From positions 1 through 60,493 of the forward strand of contig JAQUND010000008.1 of the NCBI GenBank assembly GCA_028717785.1: DNA of 60,493 nucleotides. Direction: 5' to 3'. The position numbers were made by a program, and so were the translations under genes. Numbering within the stretch: position 1 is the stretch's first letter; each line of letters opens with the position of its first letter. The stretch is from Candidatus Nanoarchaeia archaeon (lineage in GTDB: Archaea > Nanoarchaeota > Nanoarchaeia > SCGC-AAA011-G17 > JAFCDX01). Of the stretch, positions 9,016-16,816 are shown one piece after another. Under the pieces are notes generated by a model that worked only from the letters and a program-made list of their open reading frames with translations, did no database searches and was not told the DNA's origin.

Positions 9016-9543
9016 ATGATAAAAGTTATGAAAAATAAGGTGGGAAGTAAGGCTACAATTGTTCTTCTTATAATTTCTATATTATTAGTTGGTGGATATA
9101 TTACTGGAAGAGCAGTTTTTTCTGAAAGAAAAGTAATGTTATCAGATTATATTTTAAATCAATTTAATGCTGAATATAATTCTAATGAACAAGAAACTGT
9201 TTTATGTTTAATTGGAGATAAAACTTTAGAAGGTTGGAGAATTACAAATACATACAAACCAACTATTATGAATACTTCATTAAATTCAATGGAATATGAA
9301 TCATGTGGTGCAAATTCAGCTTATAAAAATGTAATTGGATTTTGGCATAATCATAAAAATGGATTATGTGAATTAAGTGATTCAGATACATTTGCATTTG
9401 GTGGAGATTATTACAAATATGGAATAGAATTAGCAATAGTTCAGTGTGATACTAATAGAATGGGAATATTTACAAAAGATGTAATCAATGATGAAGGATA
9501 TACTTTTGAACAAGATTCACTAAAATATGAAATAGCAGCATAA
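9016..9543 (+). CDS. membrane-anchored JAMM/MPN+-like metalloprotease domain protein
   Basis: A 175-residue protein with one N-terminal transmembrane segment (about residues 13-30), followed by YITGRAVF, and a domain expected outside the cell. Residues 111-124 read HNHKNGLCELSDSD, which exactly fits the JAMM zinc motif H-x-H-x(7)-S-x(2)-D. Glu60 in EQETVLCLIG lies where the upstream catalytic Glu of this fold is expected. Known JAMM proteins are isopeptidases or metalloproteases. A surface-located member is unusual. The gene is leaderless (TTTATAAA just upstream) and followed after 41 bases by a thiol oxidoreductase gene. Confidence 0.6.
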   Translation: MIKVMKNKVGSKATIVLLIISILLVGGYITGRAVFSERKVMLSDYILNQFNAEYNSNEQETVLCLIGDKTLEGWRITNTYKPTIMNTSLNSMEYESCGANSAYKNVIGFWHNHKNGLCELSDSDTFAFGGDYYKYGIELAIVQCDTNRMGIFTKDVINDEGYTFEQDSLKYEIAA

Positions 9544-9584
9544 AATTCACAAAGTTTATAAATAAATACAAACAAATAAAAAAA

Positions 9585-10580
9585 ATGGTAGAAAAAGAGC
9601 AACATAAAACTGAAAATAAAGGTATAAAAGAAAAATTAAAATTATTAAAAGAGTGGAAAGTAATTAGTATAATTCTTGCAGTATTATTAATTGTTTCAAT
9701 ATTTACAAGTGGGTTTAGAATTAATTTTACTGGAAAAGATAAAATTGGTAGTAATGTTGTTGATTATCTTAATAATTATGTATTAGCTGGACAAGGTATA
9801 GAAGCTAATTTTAGTGAAGTAACTGAAGAATCAGGATTATATAATATAAAATTAAATGTTGGTGGAAAAGATTTCAATGCTTATGTTTCTAAAAATGGAA
9901 AATATTTATTCCCAAGTGTTATTGATTTAAGTGTTAAACCTGATACAACAGGACAAACACAAACAGCAACAGAAATTCCTAAAACAGACAAACCAGAAGT
10001 AAGATTATTTATAATGTCATACTGTCCTTATGGTATTCAAGCTATGCAAACAATGGCACCAGTTGCTAAATTAATTAAAAATTTAGTAAAAGTAGATTAT
10101 GTTATTTATTCTGAATATCAAGGTGGAAGTGCAGACTTCTGTATAGAAAATGGAAAATACTGTTCAATGCATGGAATTCAAGAATTAAATGAAGATGCTA
10201 GACAATTATGTATACAAAAATATCAAAGTGAAAAATTCTGGGATTATTATTCAGCAGTTTCAACTAAATGTACATATCAAAATGTAGATTCATGTTGGGA
10301 AGCAGTAGCTAAAACAATTAGTGTAGATACTCAAAAAGTAAAAGATTGTATTGCTAAAGAAAAAGTATCTTTAATAAAAGCAGAATATGACCTAGATCAA
10401 ACTTACCAAGTTAGTGGATCACCAACTTTAATGATAAATAAAGTTCAATACAGTGGTTCAAGAACATCAGCAGGTTATCAAGAAGCTATTTGTTCAGCTT
10501 ATAATATTCCTCCAAATGGATGCGATCAAACAGTAACTGCAACAACTAGTACTACTCCAGCTGCAGGTAATTGTGGTTAA
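9585..10580 (+). CDS. membrane-anchored thioredoxin-fold (DsbA-like) thiol oxidoreductase
   Basis: A 331-residue protein with an N-terminal cytoplasmic stretch, one transmembrane segment (about residues 26-43) and an extracytoplasmic thioredoxin-fold domain from about residue 135. The active-site motif is CPYG in IMSYCPYGIQAM, and the cis-Pro loop is seen as SGSPTLMIN. Several further cysteines lie in the helical insertion. This architecture fits DsbA/DsbC-like or GILT-like proteins that make or rearrange disulfides in exported proteins, consistent with the many Cys-rich surface proteins encoded nearby. A short upstream domain (GSNVVDYLNNYV) is common in DPANN homologues. Confidence 0.8.
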   Translation: MVEKEQHKTENKGIKEKLKLLKEWKVISIILAVLLIVSIFTSGFRINFTGKDKIGSNVVDYLNNYVLAGQGIEANFSEVTEESGLYNIKLNVGGKDFNAYVSKNGKYLFPSVIDLSVKPDTTGQTQTATEIPKTDKPEVRLFIMSYCPYGIQAMQTMAPVAKLIKNLVKVDYVIYSEYQGGSADFCIENGKYCSMHGIQELNEDARQLCIQKYQSEKFWDYYSAVSTKCTYQNVDSCWEAVAKTISVDTQKVKDCIAKEKVSLIKAEYDLDQTYQVSGSPTLMINKVQYSGSRTSAGYQEAICSAYNIPPNGCDQTVTATTSTTPAAGNCG

Positions 10581-10605
10581 TTATATAAACAACATTTATT
10601 TCTTT

Positions 10606-11457
10606 TTATTTACTATTTAATTCTTTAAGAAGGTGATTAATATAACTCATAGAACTATCATTTGTAATTACAACATCAAATTTTGTTTTATATAAATTAA
10701 GTTTATTTTCAACATCTTCATTCAGAAACCCAATTTTAATAATTAAATTTGTATCAATATCATTAATCATACCTATATCTTCTAATGAATCCCCTAAAAG
10801 AATTATATTATTTCTCTTTGAAATTAAATCTCTATAAACTTTATTTTCTATCTTTGTCTCAGATTTATTCATAATATGAATTATTTTGTTTTTATAGCCT
10901 GTTGCGTATCCTTTTGAATTAAAATTAAATGTATTTGATAAAATGTGAATATTTGGTGTTAATCTATTTTCTTTTTTTAAGTAACCTTCTATTAAATTAC
11001 CTATTCCAGAAGAAAATATTAACAAAGGAATATTATGAGATTTAAGATAATCTAAAAATTCTATGGTTCCTTCTCTTAACATTTTTGGATATCTTTCTAA
11101 AATGTCATTTATTACTTTTTTATTCATCCCTGATTTAATAAGTAATTTTTCATGAGTTTCCCACCATTCTTGCATTTTCTTAAATCTATAATCATAATCT
11201 AAGGACTCATCTAATTCAATTGGATGATATTTATCAAATAATTCAAATGCTTTCTTAGGATAATCTTCAGTAAGATAACCTCCCTCTCTGATTAAAGCAA
11301 TTGTGGAAGGAATTTTTTTGCCATTATAAAAACATTTTGTCAAAGTTCTATCAAAATCAGAAACTACATGTAGTTTATCTAACCCCTGAGATTTAATTTC
11401 TTTTATTTTTTGCTTAACTAAATCTTCATTATGGAAATGTACATCTTTCATACTCAT
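10606..11457 (-). CDS. pyrimidine 5'-nucleotidase, UMPH-1 (cytosolic 5'-nucleotidase III) family
   Basis: A 283-residue HAD-superfamily nucleotidase. HAD motif I is SDFDRTLT, motif II is FSSGIGN, and motif IV is LGDSLEDIGM. The cap region has KYHPIELD and a WWETHEKL block, both characteristic of UMPH-1 enzymes, which dephosphorylate pyrimidine nucleoside monophosphates (UMP, CMP). The family is mainly eukaryotic with scattered archaeal members. The gene is alone on the reverse strand between two forward genes. Confidence 0.85.
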   Translation of the reverse strand: MSMKDVHFHNEDLVKQKIKEIKSQGLDKLHVVSDFDRTLTKCFYNGKKIPSTIALIREGGYLTEDYPKKAFELFDKYHPIELDESLDYDYRFKKMQEWWETHEKLLIKSGMNKKVINDILERYPKMLREGTIEFLDYLKSHNIPLLIFSSGIGNLIEGYLKKENRLTPNIHILSNTFNFNSKGYATGYKNKIIHIMNKSETKIENKVYRDLISKRNNIILLGDSLEDIGMINDIDTNLIIKIGFLNEDVENKLNLYKTKFDVVITNDSSMSYINHLLKELNSK

Positions 11458-11502
11458 TTGTAAAATAAGAAAGTTTATAAAATTATTTTAATTATACTTT
11501 AA

Positions 11503-12222
11503 ATGAACCCAATTGCTTTTACTCTTGGTCCTTTTACTGTAAGATATTATGGGATCTTAATGTTCTTTGGTTTTTTAATAGGTTATTTTATTCTTAAAAA
11601 ATTAGCTAAAGAAAAGAATATTAAAGAAAATTTAATTGAAAATTATTTTATTTATGTTATTTTAGCAACTATTATTGGAGCTAGATTATTTCATGTGTTT
11701 TTTTATGATTATGCTTATTATATAGCTGATCCTATAAAGATATTATATATATGGCAAGGTGGGTTAGCAAGCCATGGAGCTATAATTGCCAATATTTTAA
11801 TGACTATTTGGTTCTGTAAAAGAAATAAAATAAAATTTTATGATCTAGCTGATATTGTTGTAATTCCTTTTTCTTTAGGTGCATCTTTTATTAGGTTAGG
11901 TAATTTTATTAATCAAGAACTAGTTGGAAAAGAAACTAATTCAATATTTGGTTATAAATTTGATAATTATGAAAATTTAAGACATCCTGTTCAATTATAT
12001 CAAAGTTTTGCTAATTTTTTGTTATTTGTTATATTATATAATTTAAGAAAATTAAAATCTGGAATGGTTTTCTGGTTATTTATTTTATTATATGCAATAT
12101 TTACATTTATAACAGATTTCTTTAAGGATCTACCTTTTTATTTAGGTTTGACACTAGCACAATATCTTAGCATTATAATGTTCGTTACTTCTTTAATCTA
12201 TTTACTAAAAAATAGAAAATAA
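11503..12222 (+). CDS. lgt: prolipoprotein diacylglyceryl transferase (Lgt)
   Basis: A 239-residue polytopic membrane protein with about seven hydrophobic segments, starting NPIAFTLGPFTVRYYGIL as bacterial Lgt does. The signature region is kept as FIRLGNFINQELVG (bacterial R-x-GNF-x-N-x-E). The loop histidine is seen in GGLASHGAI, although the usual HGG is reduced to HGA. Lgt transfers a diacylglyceryl group to the lipobox cysteine of preprolipoproteins. Bacterial-type Lgt is rare in archaea. Proteins with bacterial-looking lipoboxes in this window (43320-43865, 47191-47499) are likely substrates. It is short for the family, which usually has 260-290 residues. Confidence 0.85.
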   Translation: MNPIAFTLGPFTVRYYGILMFFGFLIGYFILKKLAKEKNIKENLIENYFIYVILATIIGARLFHVFFYDYAYYIADPIKILYIWQGGLASHGAIIANILMTIWFCKRNKIKFYDLADIVVIPFSLGASFIRLGNFINQELVGKETNSIFGYKFDNYENLRHPVQLYQSFANFLLFVILYNLRKLKSGMVFWLFILLYAIFTFITDFFKDLPFYLGLTLAQYLSIIMFVTSLIYLLKNRK

Positions 12223-12262
12223 AGCATAATAATGCTTATTAAACTACAAATTATAGGTAAAT

Positions 12263-13135
12263 ATGACTAGTTTTGAAGAGATTATACAAAAAGATAAATT
12301 AGAAGCTTTATTAGATAAAAATATAGGGAAACCAATATTATTAGTACATGATTCTGTAACAACCAGGTCTGGTCATTATGGTCCACATCATAATCCAAAT
12401 GTTAGATACCTTATAGATTTTGTTCCTCAAGAGAAAAAAAGAGAATTATATTTTGGCATAATTGAAGGTAATAAAATTGAAATGAGTGGATTAAATATAG
12501 AACTTCCAACTACTAATATATATTTAGAAAAAGAATATGATCATGAAGGTATTTTTACTCAAAAAAGATTAAATTCTTTATGGAGAAAAAAAGAAACAAA
12601 ACTAACTTTAGATAGATTTGATTTAATAAAAGTAAAAAATATACTATTAAATGAAAAACCTGAAAGAAATTACGTTAATGGAAATAAAATTTCTTTATTC
12701 TTTGATAAAAATGTAGCTGCATACTTTATAAATACAAATAAAACTTTTAAAAATGAAATAGATTTATCTTATGTTTCTGCAATGAATCTATTAAATCAAG
12801 AAATACCTAAAAAATATAAAAAATTATTTGATTCTGAATTAAAAGAAAAAGCATTAGAATTATATTTAAATATACAATCTATCAGAAATGAAAGAAAAAT
12901 TTTAAAAAAAGGGATTGATAACTTTCCAAGTGATGATGAAATATTTAAAGTTTTATCAACTTCTACAGATGTAGATAAGATTAGTAGCTTAAAAAGTAAT
13001 ATGATTTATTTATTAAATGAAGCTGAATGTTTAGGATTATTTAAAATTCCTTTTGAAATGCAAATTGATGCAGGTACAATGGTTAATCTTGCAGAATATT
13101 TTAAAGGATTAAAAGAACAATTTGGAAAAGTTTAA
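12263..13135 (+). CDS. hypothetical soluble protein
   Basis: A 290-residue protein with no signal peptide or membrane segment. The N-terminal half holds HYGPHHNPNVRYL and an acidic beta region; the C-terminal half is helical and Lys-rich. It was not recognised. It follows lgt by 40 bases on the same strand and may be co-transcribed, which by itself does not suggest a function. Confidence 0.55.
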   Translation: MTSFEEIIQKDKLEALLDKNIGKPILLVHDSVTTRSGHYGPHHNPNVRYLIDFVPQEKKRELYFGIIEGNKIEMSGLNIELPTTNIYLEKEYDHEGIFTQKRLNSLWRKKETKLTLDRFDLIKVKNILLNEKPERNYVNGNKISLFFDKNVAAYFINTNKTFKNEIDLSYVSAMNLLNQEIPKKYKKLFDSELKEKALELYLNIQSIRNERKILKKGIDNFPSDDEIFKVLSTSTDVDKISSLKSNMIYLLNEAECLGLFKIPFEMQIDAGTMVNLAEYFKGLKEQFGKV

Positions 13136-13195
13136 TAAGAAGTTCTACTTAAATTAATAAAACACTAATTGTAAATAAAGGTGAGGTGATTTAGA

Positions 13196-13261
13196 ATGGC
13201 ATGCGGATGTTGTGGTATGAAACTAGCTGTAAAGAAAAAAGCTAAAAAGAAGAAAAAGTAA
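13196..13261 (+). CDS. 21-residue Cys/Lys mini-protein with strong Shine-Dalgarno
   Basis: A very short open frame: MACGCCGM, then a lysine-rich tail ending KKKAKKKKK. Three closely spaced cysteines followed by a polybasic tail suggest a metal-binding or nucleic-acid-associated peptide. A GGTGAGGTGAT sequence at 13180-13190 sits 5 bases before the ATG and is among the best ribosome-binding sites in the window, which supports real translation. A T-rich stretch follows at about 13274-13290 and may terminate transcription. Function unknown. Confidence 0.6.
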   Translation: MACGCCGMKLAVKKKAKKKKK

Positions 13262-13290
13262 ATACAAAAAATTTTAATATTTTTTTCTTT

Positions 13291-14148
13291 TTATTTAATT
13301 TTTAAATTCATTCCTTGTGCCCTTTTTAGAATACCTTTATCTGCTTCTGGAATTGTTTCATTCATAGCATATTTAACATATTTTAGAACTTTCTTCTTTT
13401 TTGCATCTAGAAATAATTTTTTAGATAAACAAGGACCACCAATACATCCACCTTTACAAAAATTAACATCTAAAAATCTTATTTTTTTATCTATATTGTT
13501 TAAGAATTTTTCAACATCTAAAATCCCATCTATTATTTTAGTATTATTTGGGTTAACAATCCCTTTTAGATGAGCTGTTTTACTTAAACCACCTGCTAAA
13601 GGATAAATCTTTGTATAATCATTATAAAATTTATCAAAATGAACATGTTTTCCTTTTAATTTCTTATCTGAATTTATTTTAAATTGATTAAACAAGTTTC
13701 TTAATTGTTGATAGTCTATAGCATAATCAACACAATCTTTATTATTTTTAGCTTCTATTTTCTTCATATTACAAGGAGAAATAAAAACAATTTTATGTTT
13801 TGGATATAATTTTTTACATAATCTTGCAGTTGCAACCATAGGACTTACAATTGGAATTAAATTTTTAACTAAATTAGGGTATTTTTGCTTTATTGTTATA
13901 ACAATTCCAGGACAAACACTTGAAATCCAAAAACAATTATTCTTGGAACATTCTAAAATTTTATGATATTCATGATTTACTACTTTTGCTCCAAAAGTTA
14001 ACTCAACTACTTTATCAAAACCTATTTTTTTTAAATAAACAACAATTTCTGGATAATTAAATTCAGCAACAAAAGAAGGAGCTAGCATTACAACTAATTT
14101 TTTATTATTTTTTAGTTCTTTTACTAATTGATCAACCTCATTTTCCAT
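13291..14148 (-). CDS. minimal [FeFe]-hydrogenase-like protein (H-cluster domain only)
   Basis: A 285-residue protein matching the large-subunit C-terminal domain of [FeFe]-hydrogenases, without ferredoxin domains. The start LVVMLAPSFVAEF corresponds to the beginning of that domain. Motif 1 is SSVCPG (Cys79), motif 2 is SPCNMKKIE (Cys126), and motif 3 is CKGGCIGGPC (Cys231, Cys235). All four cysteines that hold the H-cluster are therefore present. The first Cys of the usual TSCCP, which relays protons, is Val here. VSPMVATARL matches the block after motif 1. Ultra-minimal [FeFe]-hydrogenases are known from DPANN archaea. A sensory or non-catalytic role remains possible. No maturation genes are in view. 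Confidence 0.75.
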   Translation of the reverse strand: MENEVDQLVKELKNNKKLVVMLAPSFVAEFNYPEIVVYLKKIGFDKVVELTFGAKVVNHEYHKILECSKNNCFWISSVCPGIVITIKQKYPNLVKNLIPIVSPMVATARLCKKLYPKHKIVFISPCNMKKIEAKNNKDCVDYAIDYQQLRNLFNQFKINSDKKLKGKHVHFDKFYNDYTKIYPLAGGLSKTAHLKGIVNPNNTKIIDGILDVEKFLNNIDKKIRFLDVNFCKGGCIGGPCLSKKLFLDAKKKKVLKYVKYAMNETIPEADKGILKRAQGMNLKIK

Positions 14149-14182
14149 ATTTATTCTAGAATTGATGGATTTATATATGTTT

Positions 14183-14869
14183 TTAAGAATATTTTAGTGA
14201 TTTTAAAAGTCTTCTTGCTTTGATTATAGTATCATTCATTGCTTGTCTTGTAATATCAAATCTTTTTGCAGTTTCAGGTCCATTCCAAGTATCTAAATAA
14301 TATTCTAATCTTTCTCTTACTACAACATCTTTATCTAATGCTTTATAAAATCTATAAACTAATTCTTTTTGTAATAAACTATCTTCTGGAGTTTTATCTG
14401 CATATTCACCAATTATAAATGGATTACATACAGGATCATCTATATTTACTTTTTTATTAGAACCTAACATTAAGTCTAAAATTTCATTTTTATTTTCTTT
14501 TAATAAATCAGAAGAAATAAGAAATTCATAAATTTTTATTTGCATAGATTCTGGAAAATCTTCTATATACATAGTTTCTCTATCTAAATAATCATTTAAA
14601 TTAAAACCAAGATAATTTGAAAGACTATTACTTGGAACTTTTAATAAATTTCTAAATTCTCTCAAGGTTAAATTTAAGTTATTATTTATTAATAATTGAT
14701 TAGCATAATATTGCAAAATTTTAGTTTCTTTATTTTTAGAAGGAATAATTCTATTAGTTTCATATCCACAATATGCTGGTGGGTGTATATTTAGATCGTT
14801 AGCTACTTTCTTTGATTCAATATTCAATTTTTTTCTTATTTCTCTACAAACCTTTATCATTTTAATCAT
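14183..14869 (-). CDS. helix-turn-helix regulator with N- and C-terminal HTH regions
   Basis: A 228-residue protein. The first 45 residues form an Xre-like HTH (CREIRKKLNIESKKVANDLNI, then GYETNR). The C-terminus has a second HTH, TAKRFDITRQAMNDTIIKARR, resembling sigma-70 region 4 or a phage-type HTH. It lies 34 bases upstream of the hydrogenase-like gene on the same strand, so the two may be co-transcribed and it may regulate that gene. The specific target is unknown. Confidence 0.65.
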   Translation of the reverse strand: MIKMIKVCREIRKKLNIESKKVANDLNIHPPAYCGYETNRIIPSKNKETKILQYYANQLLINNNLNLTLREFRNLLKVPSNSLSNYLGFNLNDYLDRETMYIEDFPESMQIKIYEFLISSDLLKENKNEILDLMLGSNKKVNIDDPVCNPFIIGEYADKTPEDSLLQKELVYRFYKALDKDVVVRERLEYYLDTWNGPETAKRFDITRQAMNDTIIKARRLLKSLKYS

Positions 14870-14956
14870 TATAAAGTAATAAAATTATTTATAAAAGTTT
14901 CTGTTAAAGGTAAAAAGCTTTATTAATTCCCTAATATATATAATAAAAGAGTCAAA

Positions 14957-15469
14957 ATGTTAAAAAATAAAAGATTATTAATGGTTTTAGCTCCTAAAAA
15001 CTTTAAAGACGAAGAGTATTATGTTCTAAGAGAAATACTTGATTCTATGAATATTAGATTAATCACCACAAGTATAGCAAAAGAAGCTATAAGTACATTA
15101 GGAAGAAAAGAACCTATTGATATTTTATTTAACGAAGCAACAAGTCAATACGATGGAATTATTCTTATTGGAGGGCCAGGAATGGTAATATTCTTTGAAA
15201 ATGAAAGGTTATTTGATTTAATAAAAGAGTTTTATAATAAAAATAAAATAGTTGCAGCATTATGTATTGCTCCTACAATACTAGCAAATTCAAAAATATT
15301 ACAAGGTAAAAAAGCAACAGCATTCCCATCAGAAGAACAAAATTTAAAAAATAAAAATGTAATTTATACAGGAGATTTAGTAACTGTTGATGGTAAAATC
15401 ATAACTGGTAAAAGTCCAGCATCAATAAGAGAATTTGCAACCCAAATAATAAAGGAATTATCAAAATAA
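14957..15469 (+). CDS. DJ-1/PfpI family protein
   Basis: A 170-residue protein of the DJ-1/PfpI class I glutamine amidotransferase-like fold. It has the opening strand LLMVLAPKNFKDEEY, the YDGIILIGGPG turn and the nucleophile elbow AALCIAPTILA, where the Cys is the reactive residue of the family. The C-terminal TGKSPASIREFA is typical. Family members act as chaperones, deglycases or proteases; which applies here cannot be decided. The gene has its own promoter, divergent from the HTH regulator. Confidence 0.88.
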   Translation: MLKNKRLLMVLAPKNFKDEEYYVLREILDSMNIRLITTSIAKEAISTLGRKEPIDILFNEATSQYDGIILIGGPGMVIFFENERLFDLIKEFYNKNKIVAALCIAPTILANSKILQGKKATAFPSEEQNLKNKNVIYTGDLVTVDGKIITGKSPASIREFATQIIKELSK

Positions 15470-15512
15470 GATCAAAAGATTTATATAGTCATATTATATA
15501 CACTTATATAAG

Positions 15513-15779
15513 ATGGAACAACTAACTGTTTTACATAGTCCAACATTAGAATCTGTAATTATGGTAGAAAAAACTATACAAAAATATACTCAAGAATGTG
15601 GTAAATATCAATTATGGAAAAAACTACCAAAGAAAATGATGTATCAAACATTTCAATTAATTTTAAATTATTTAGTAGATTCTGGAAAAATTTTAATAGA
15701 TAAAGAAGGTTGTATAATTTGGATATATAATCCTGAAAGAATAAAAAAATTAATGAAAGAAAATTTGGTGATTAAATGA
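15513..15779 (+). CDS. winged-helix-like protein, probable partner of the RelE-like toxin
   Basis: An 88-residue protein predicted to be a small winged helix: helices around TLESVIMVEKTIQKY and MYQTFQLILNYLVDSGKI, then a beta wing IDKEGCIIWIYNPER. The domain resembles small archaeal DNA-binding proteins. It overlaps the next gene by 4 bases (ATGA), and that gene looks like a RelE-type toxin, so it may be the antitoxin/regulator of a two-gene toxin-antitoxin unit. A TATA box (TTTATATA) is at 15480-15487. Confidence 0.6.
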   Translation: MEQLTVLHSPTLESVIMVEKTIQKYTQECGKYQLWKKLPKKMMYQTFQLILNYLVDSGKILIDKEGCIIWIYNPERIKKLMKENLVIK

Positions 15780-16108
15780 AAGAAATTAATGTTGCATTTA
15801 TTTCCAATAAATTAAAAGAAGAATTTGAAATTTTAAAATCCGGAAAATTTAGTGATAACCAATTATATACTTTTATTGATCGAGCTATTAATGATTTAAA
15901 AATAAGTCCAAATTGTGGAATTAAAGTTCCAAAAAGAATATGGCCTAAAGAATATGTTCAAAATTATAAAATAACTAATCTTTGGAAATATGATTTACCA
16001 AATGGATGGAGATTAGTTTATACTATTGAAAGTGATGATATTAAAATAATGAGTATAATTTTAGAATGGTTTGATCACAAAGATTATGAAAGGAGGTTTA
16101 ATTATTAA
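15776..16108 (+). CDS. RelE-like toxin family protein
   Basis: A 110-residue protein. The C-terminal half, TNLWKYDLPNGWRLVYTIE, then SIILEWFDHKDYERRF, fits the core strands and C-terminal tail of archaeal RelE/ParE-superfamily proteins, which cleave mRNA at the ribosome in the best-known cases. The order antitoxin-like gene then toxin-like gene with a 4-base overlap is usual for type II systems. It is unusual that redox genes follow at once; the Shine-Dalgarno-like AAGGAGG for the next gene lies inside this coding region. Assignment is by motif only. Confidence 0.6.
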   Translation: MKEINVAFISNKLKEEFEILKSGKFSDNQLYTFIDRAINDLKISPNCGIKVPKRIWPKEYVQNYKITNLWKYDLPNGWRLVYTIESDDIKIMSIILEWFDHKDYERRFNY

Positions 16109-16112
16109 GAAA

Positions 16113-16358
16113 ATGAAAATTAAAGTATATGGAGCAAAATGGTGTCCTTTCTGTGTAAAAGTAGAAGAATTCTTAGAAGAAAAAGGAATAGAATTTGAAA
16201 AAATTGATGTTGACAAAGATAAAAAATCAGCTGAATATGTAATGAAAGCAACTAATCAAACTGGTATTCCTATAATAGAAATAATAGAAAATAACAAATC
16301 TGAATTTATTATTGGTTTTGATCAAGAAAAATTGATTAAAAGGTTAAAAATAAAATGA
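16113..16358 (+). CDS. glutaredoxin-like protein (CPFC)
   Basis: About 81 residues. MKIKVYGAKWCPFCVKVEEF is the opening of a glutaredoxin/NrdH-type thioredoxin fold with the active site CPFC, and TGIPIIEI is the cis-Pro loop. The start is set at the ATG at 16113; a longer frame from 16071 would only add shadow sequence of the toxin gene. A strong AAGGAGG at 16090-16096 is 16 bases before this ATG, an unusually long spacing. The gene overlaps the ferredoxin:thioredoxin-reductase-like gene as ATGA, suggesting that this protein is the reductase's disulfide substrate. Confidence 0.85.
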   Translation: MKIKVYGAKWCPFCVKVEEFLEEKGIEFEKIDVDKDKKSAEYVMKATNQTGIPIIEIIENNKSEFIIGFDQEKLIKRLKIK

Positions 16359-16606
16359 ATGAAAAAAATATAGCTGAAAAATATGCAAAAACTAAAGGAT
16401 TTCATTTAAATCCAAATGAAAAAGAATTAGACTTAATACTAAAAGGATTAGAAAATAATAGAAAAAAACATGGATTTCCTTACTGTCCCTGTAGAATTAT
16501 CACGGGAAATAAAGAAAAGGATAGAGAAATAATCTGCCCTTGTGTATATCACAGAGGAGAAATAGAAATAAACGGTAATTGTTTATGTAAGTTATTTTGG
16601 AAATAA
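16355..16606 (+). CDS. ferredoxin:thioredoxin reductase catalytic-subunit-like protein
   Basis: An 83-residue protein with the three dicysteine motifs of the FTR catalytic (beta) chain: CPC at 44-46, CPC at 61-63 and CLC at 76-78 (CHC in classical FTR). It also has FPYCPCRI and GNCLCKLFW. Classical FTR uses a [4Fe-4S] cluster next to a redox disulfide to pass electrons from ferredoxin to thioredoxin. The adjoining, overlapping glutaredoxin-like gene supports that pairing. Spacing between the motifs differs from plant FTR, as in other archaeal FTR-like proteins. No variable subunit is nearby, which is usual in archaea. Confidence 0.85.
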   Translation: MNEKNIAEKYAKTKGFHLNPNEKELDLILKGLENNRKKHGFPYCPCRIITGNKEKDREIICPCVYHRGEIEINGNCLCKLFWK

Positions 16607-16619
16607 TTAACTTTTAATA

Positions 16620-16724
16620 TCAATTCCAATTTCTATCTATAACTGATAATTCGTTATTAATTTTTAAACTTTCTTCTGACATTTCTATATATCCTTCTTT
16701 TAGTAACTGTTCTTTCTTTTTCAT
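16620..16724 (-). CDS. 34-residue antitoxin-like mini-protein
   Basis: A short frame encoding MKKKEQLLKEGYIEMSEES and then a helical end. The LLKEGY-x-EM-x-EE pattern resembles the C-terminal toxin-binding tail of MazE/CopG-type antitoxins that pair with PemK/MazF toxins. No DNA-binding N-terminus and no toxin gene are adjacent, so it is either a stand-alone mini-antitoxin or a remnant. It lies in a 210-base gap between forward genes. No convincing ribosome-binding site was seen. Confidence 0.4.
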   Translation of the reverse strand: MKKKEQLLKEGYIEMSEESLKINNELSVIDRNWN

Positions 16725-16816
16725 TTATTTATTAATAATTTTACAATATATAAATTATGCTTTTACTACTCAAACCATAGTTTTTTATATTAAAAATACA
16801 TCTTATTTTTAAGAAA

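Noticed and set aside
16071..16112. Longer start for the glutaredoxin-like protein
   Set aside because: The extra 14 residues lie over the toxin gene's end, and the glutaredoxin fold begins at the ATG at 16113.
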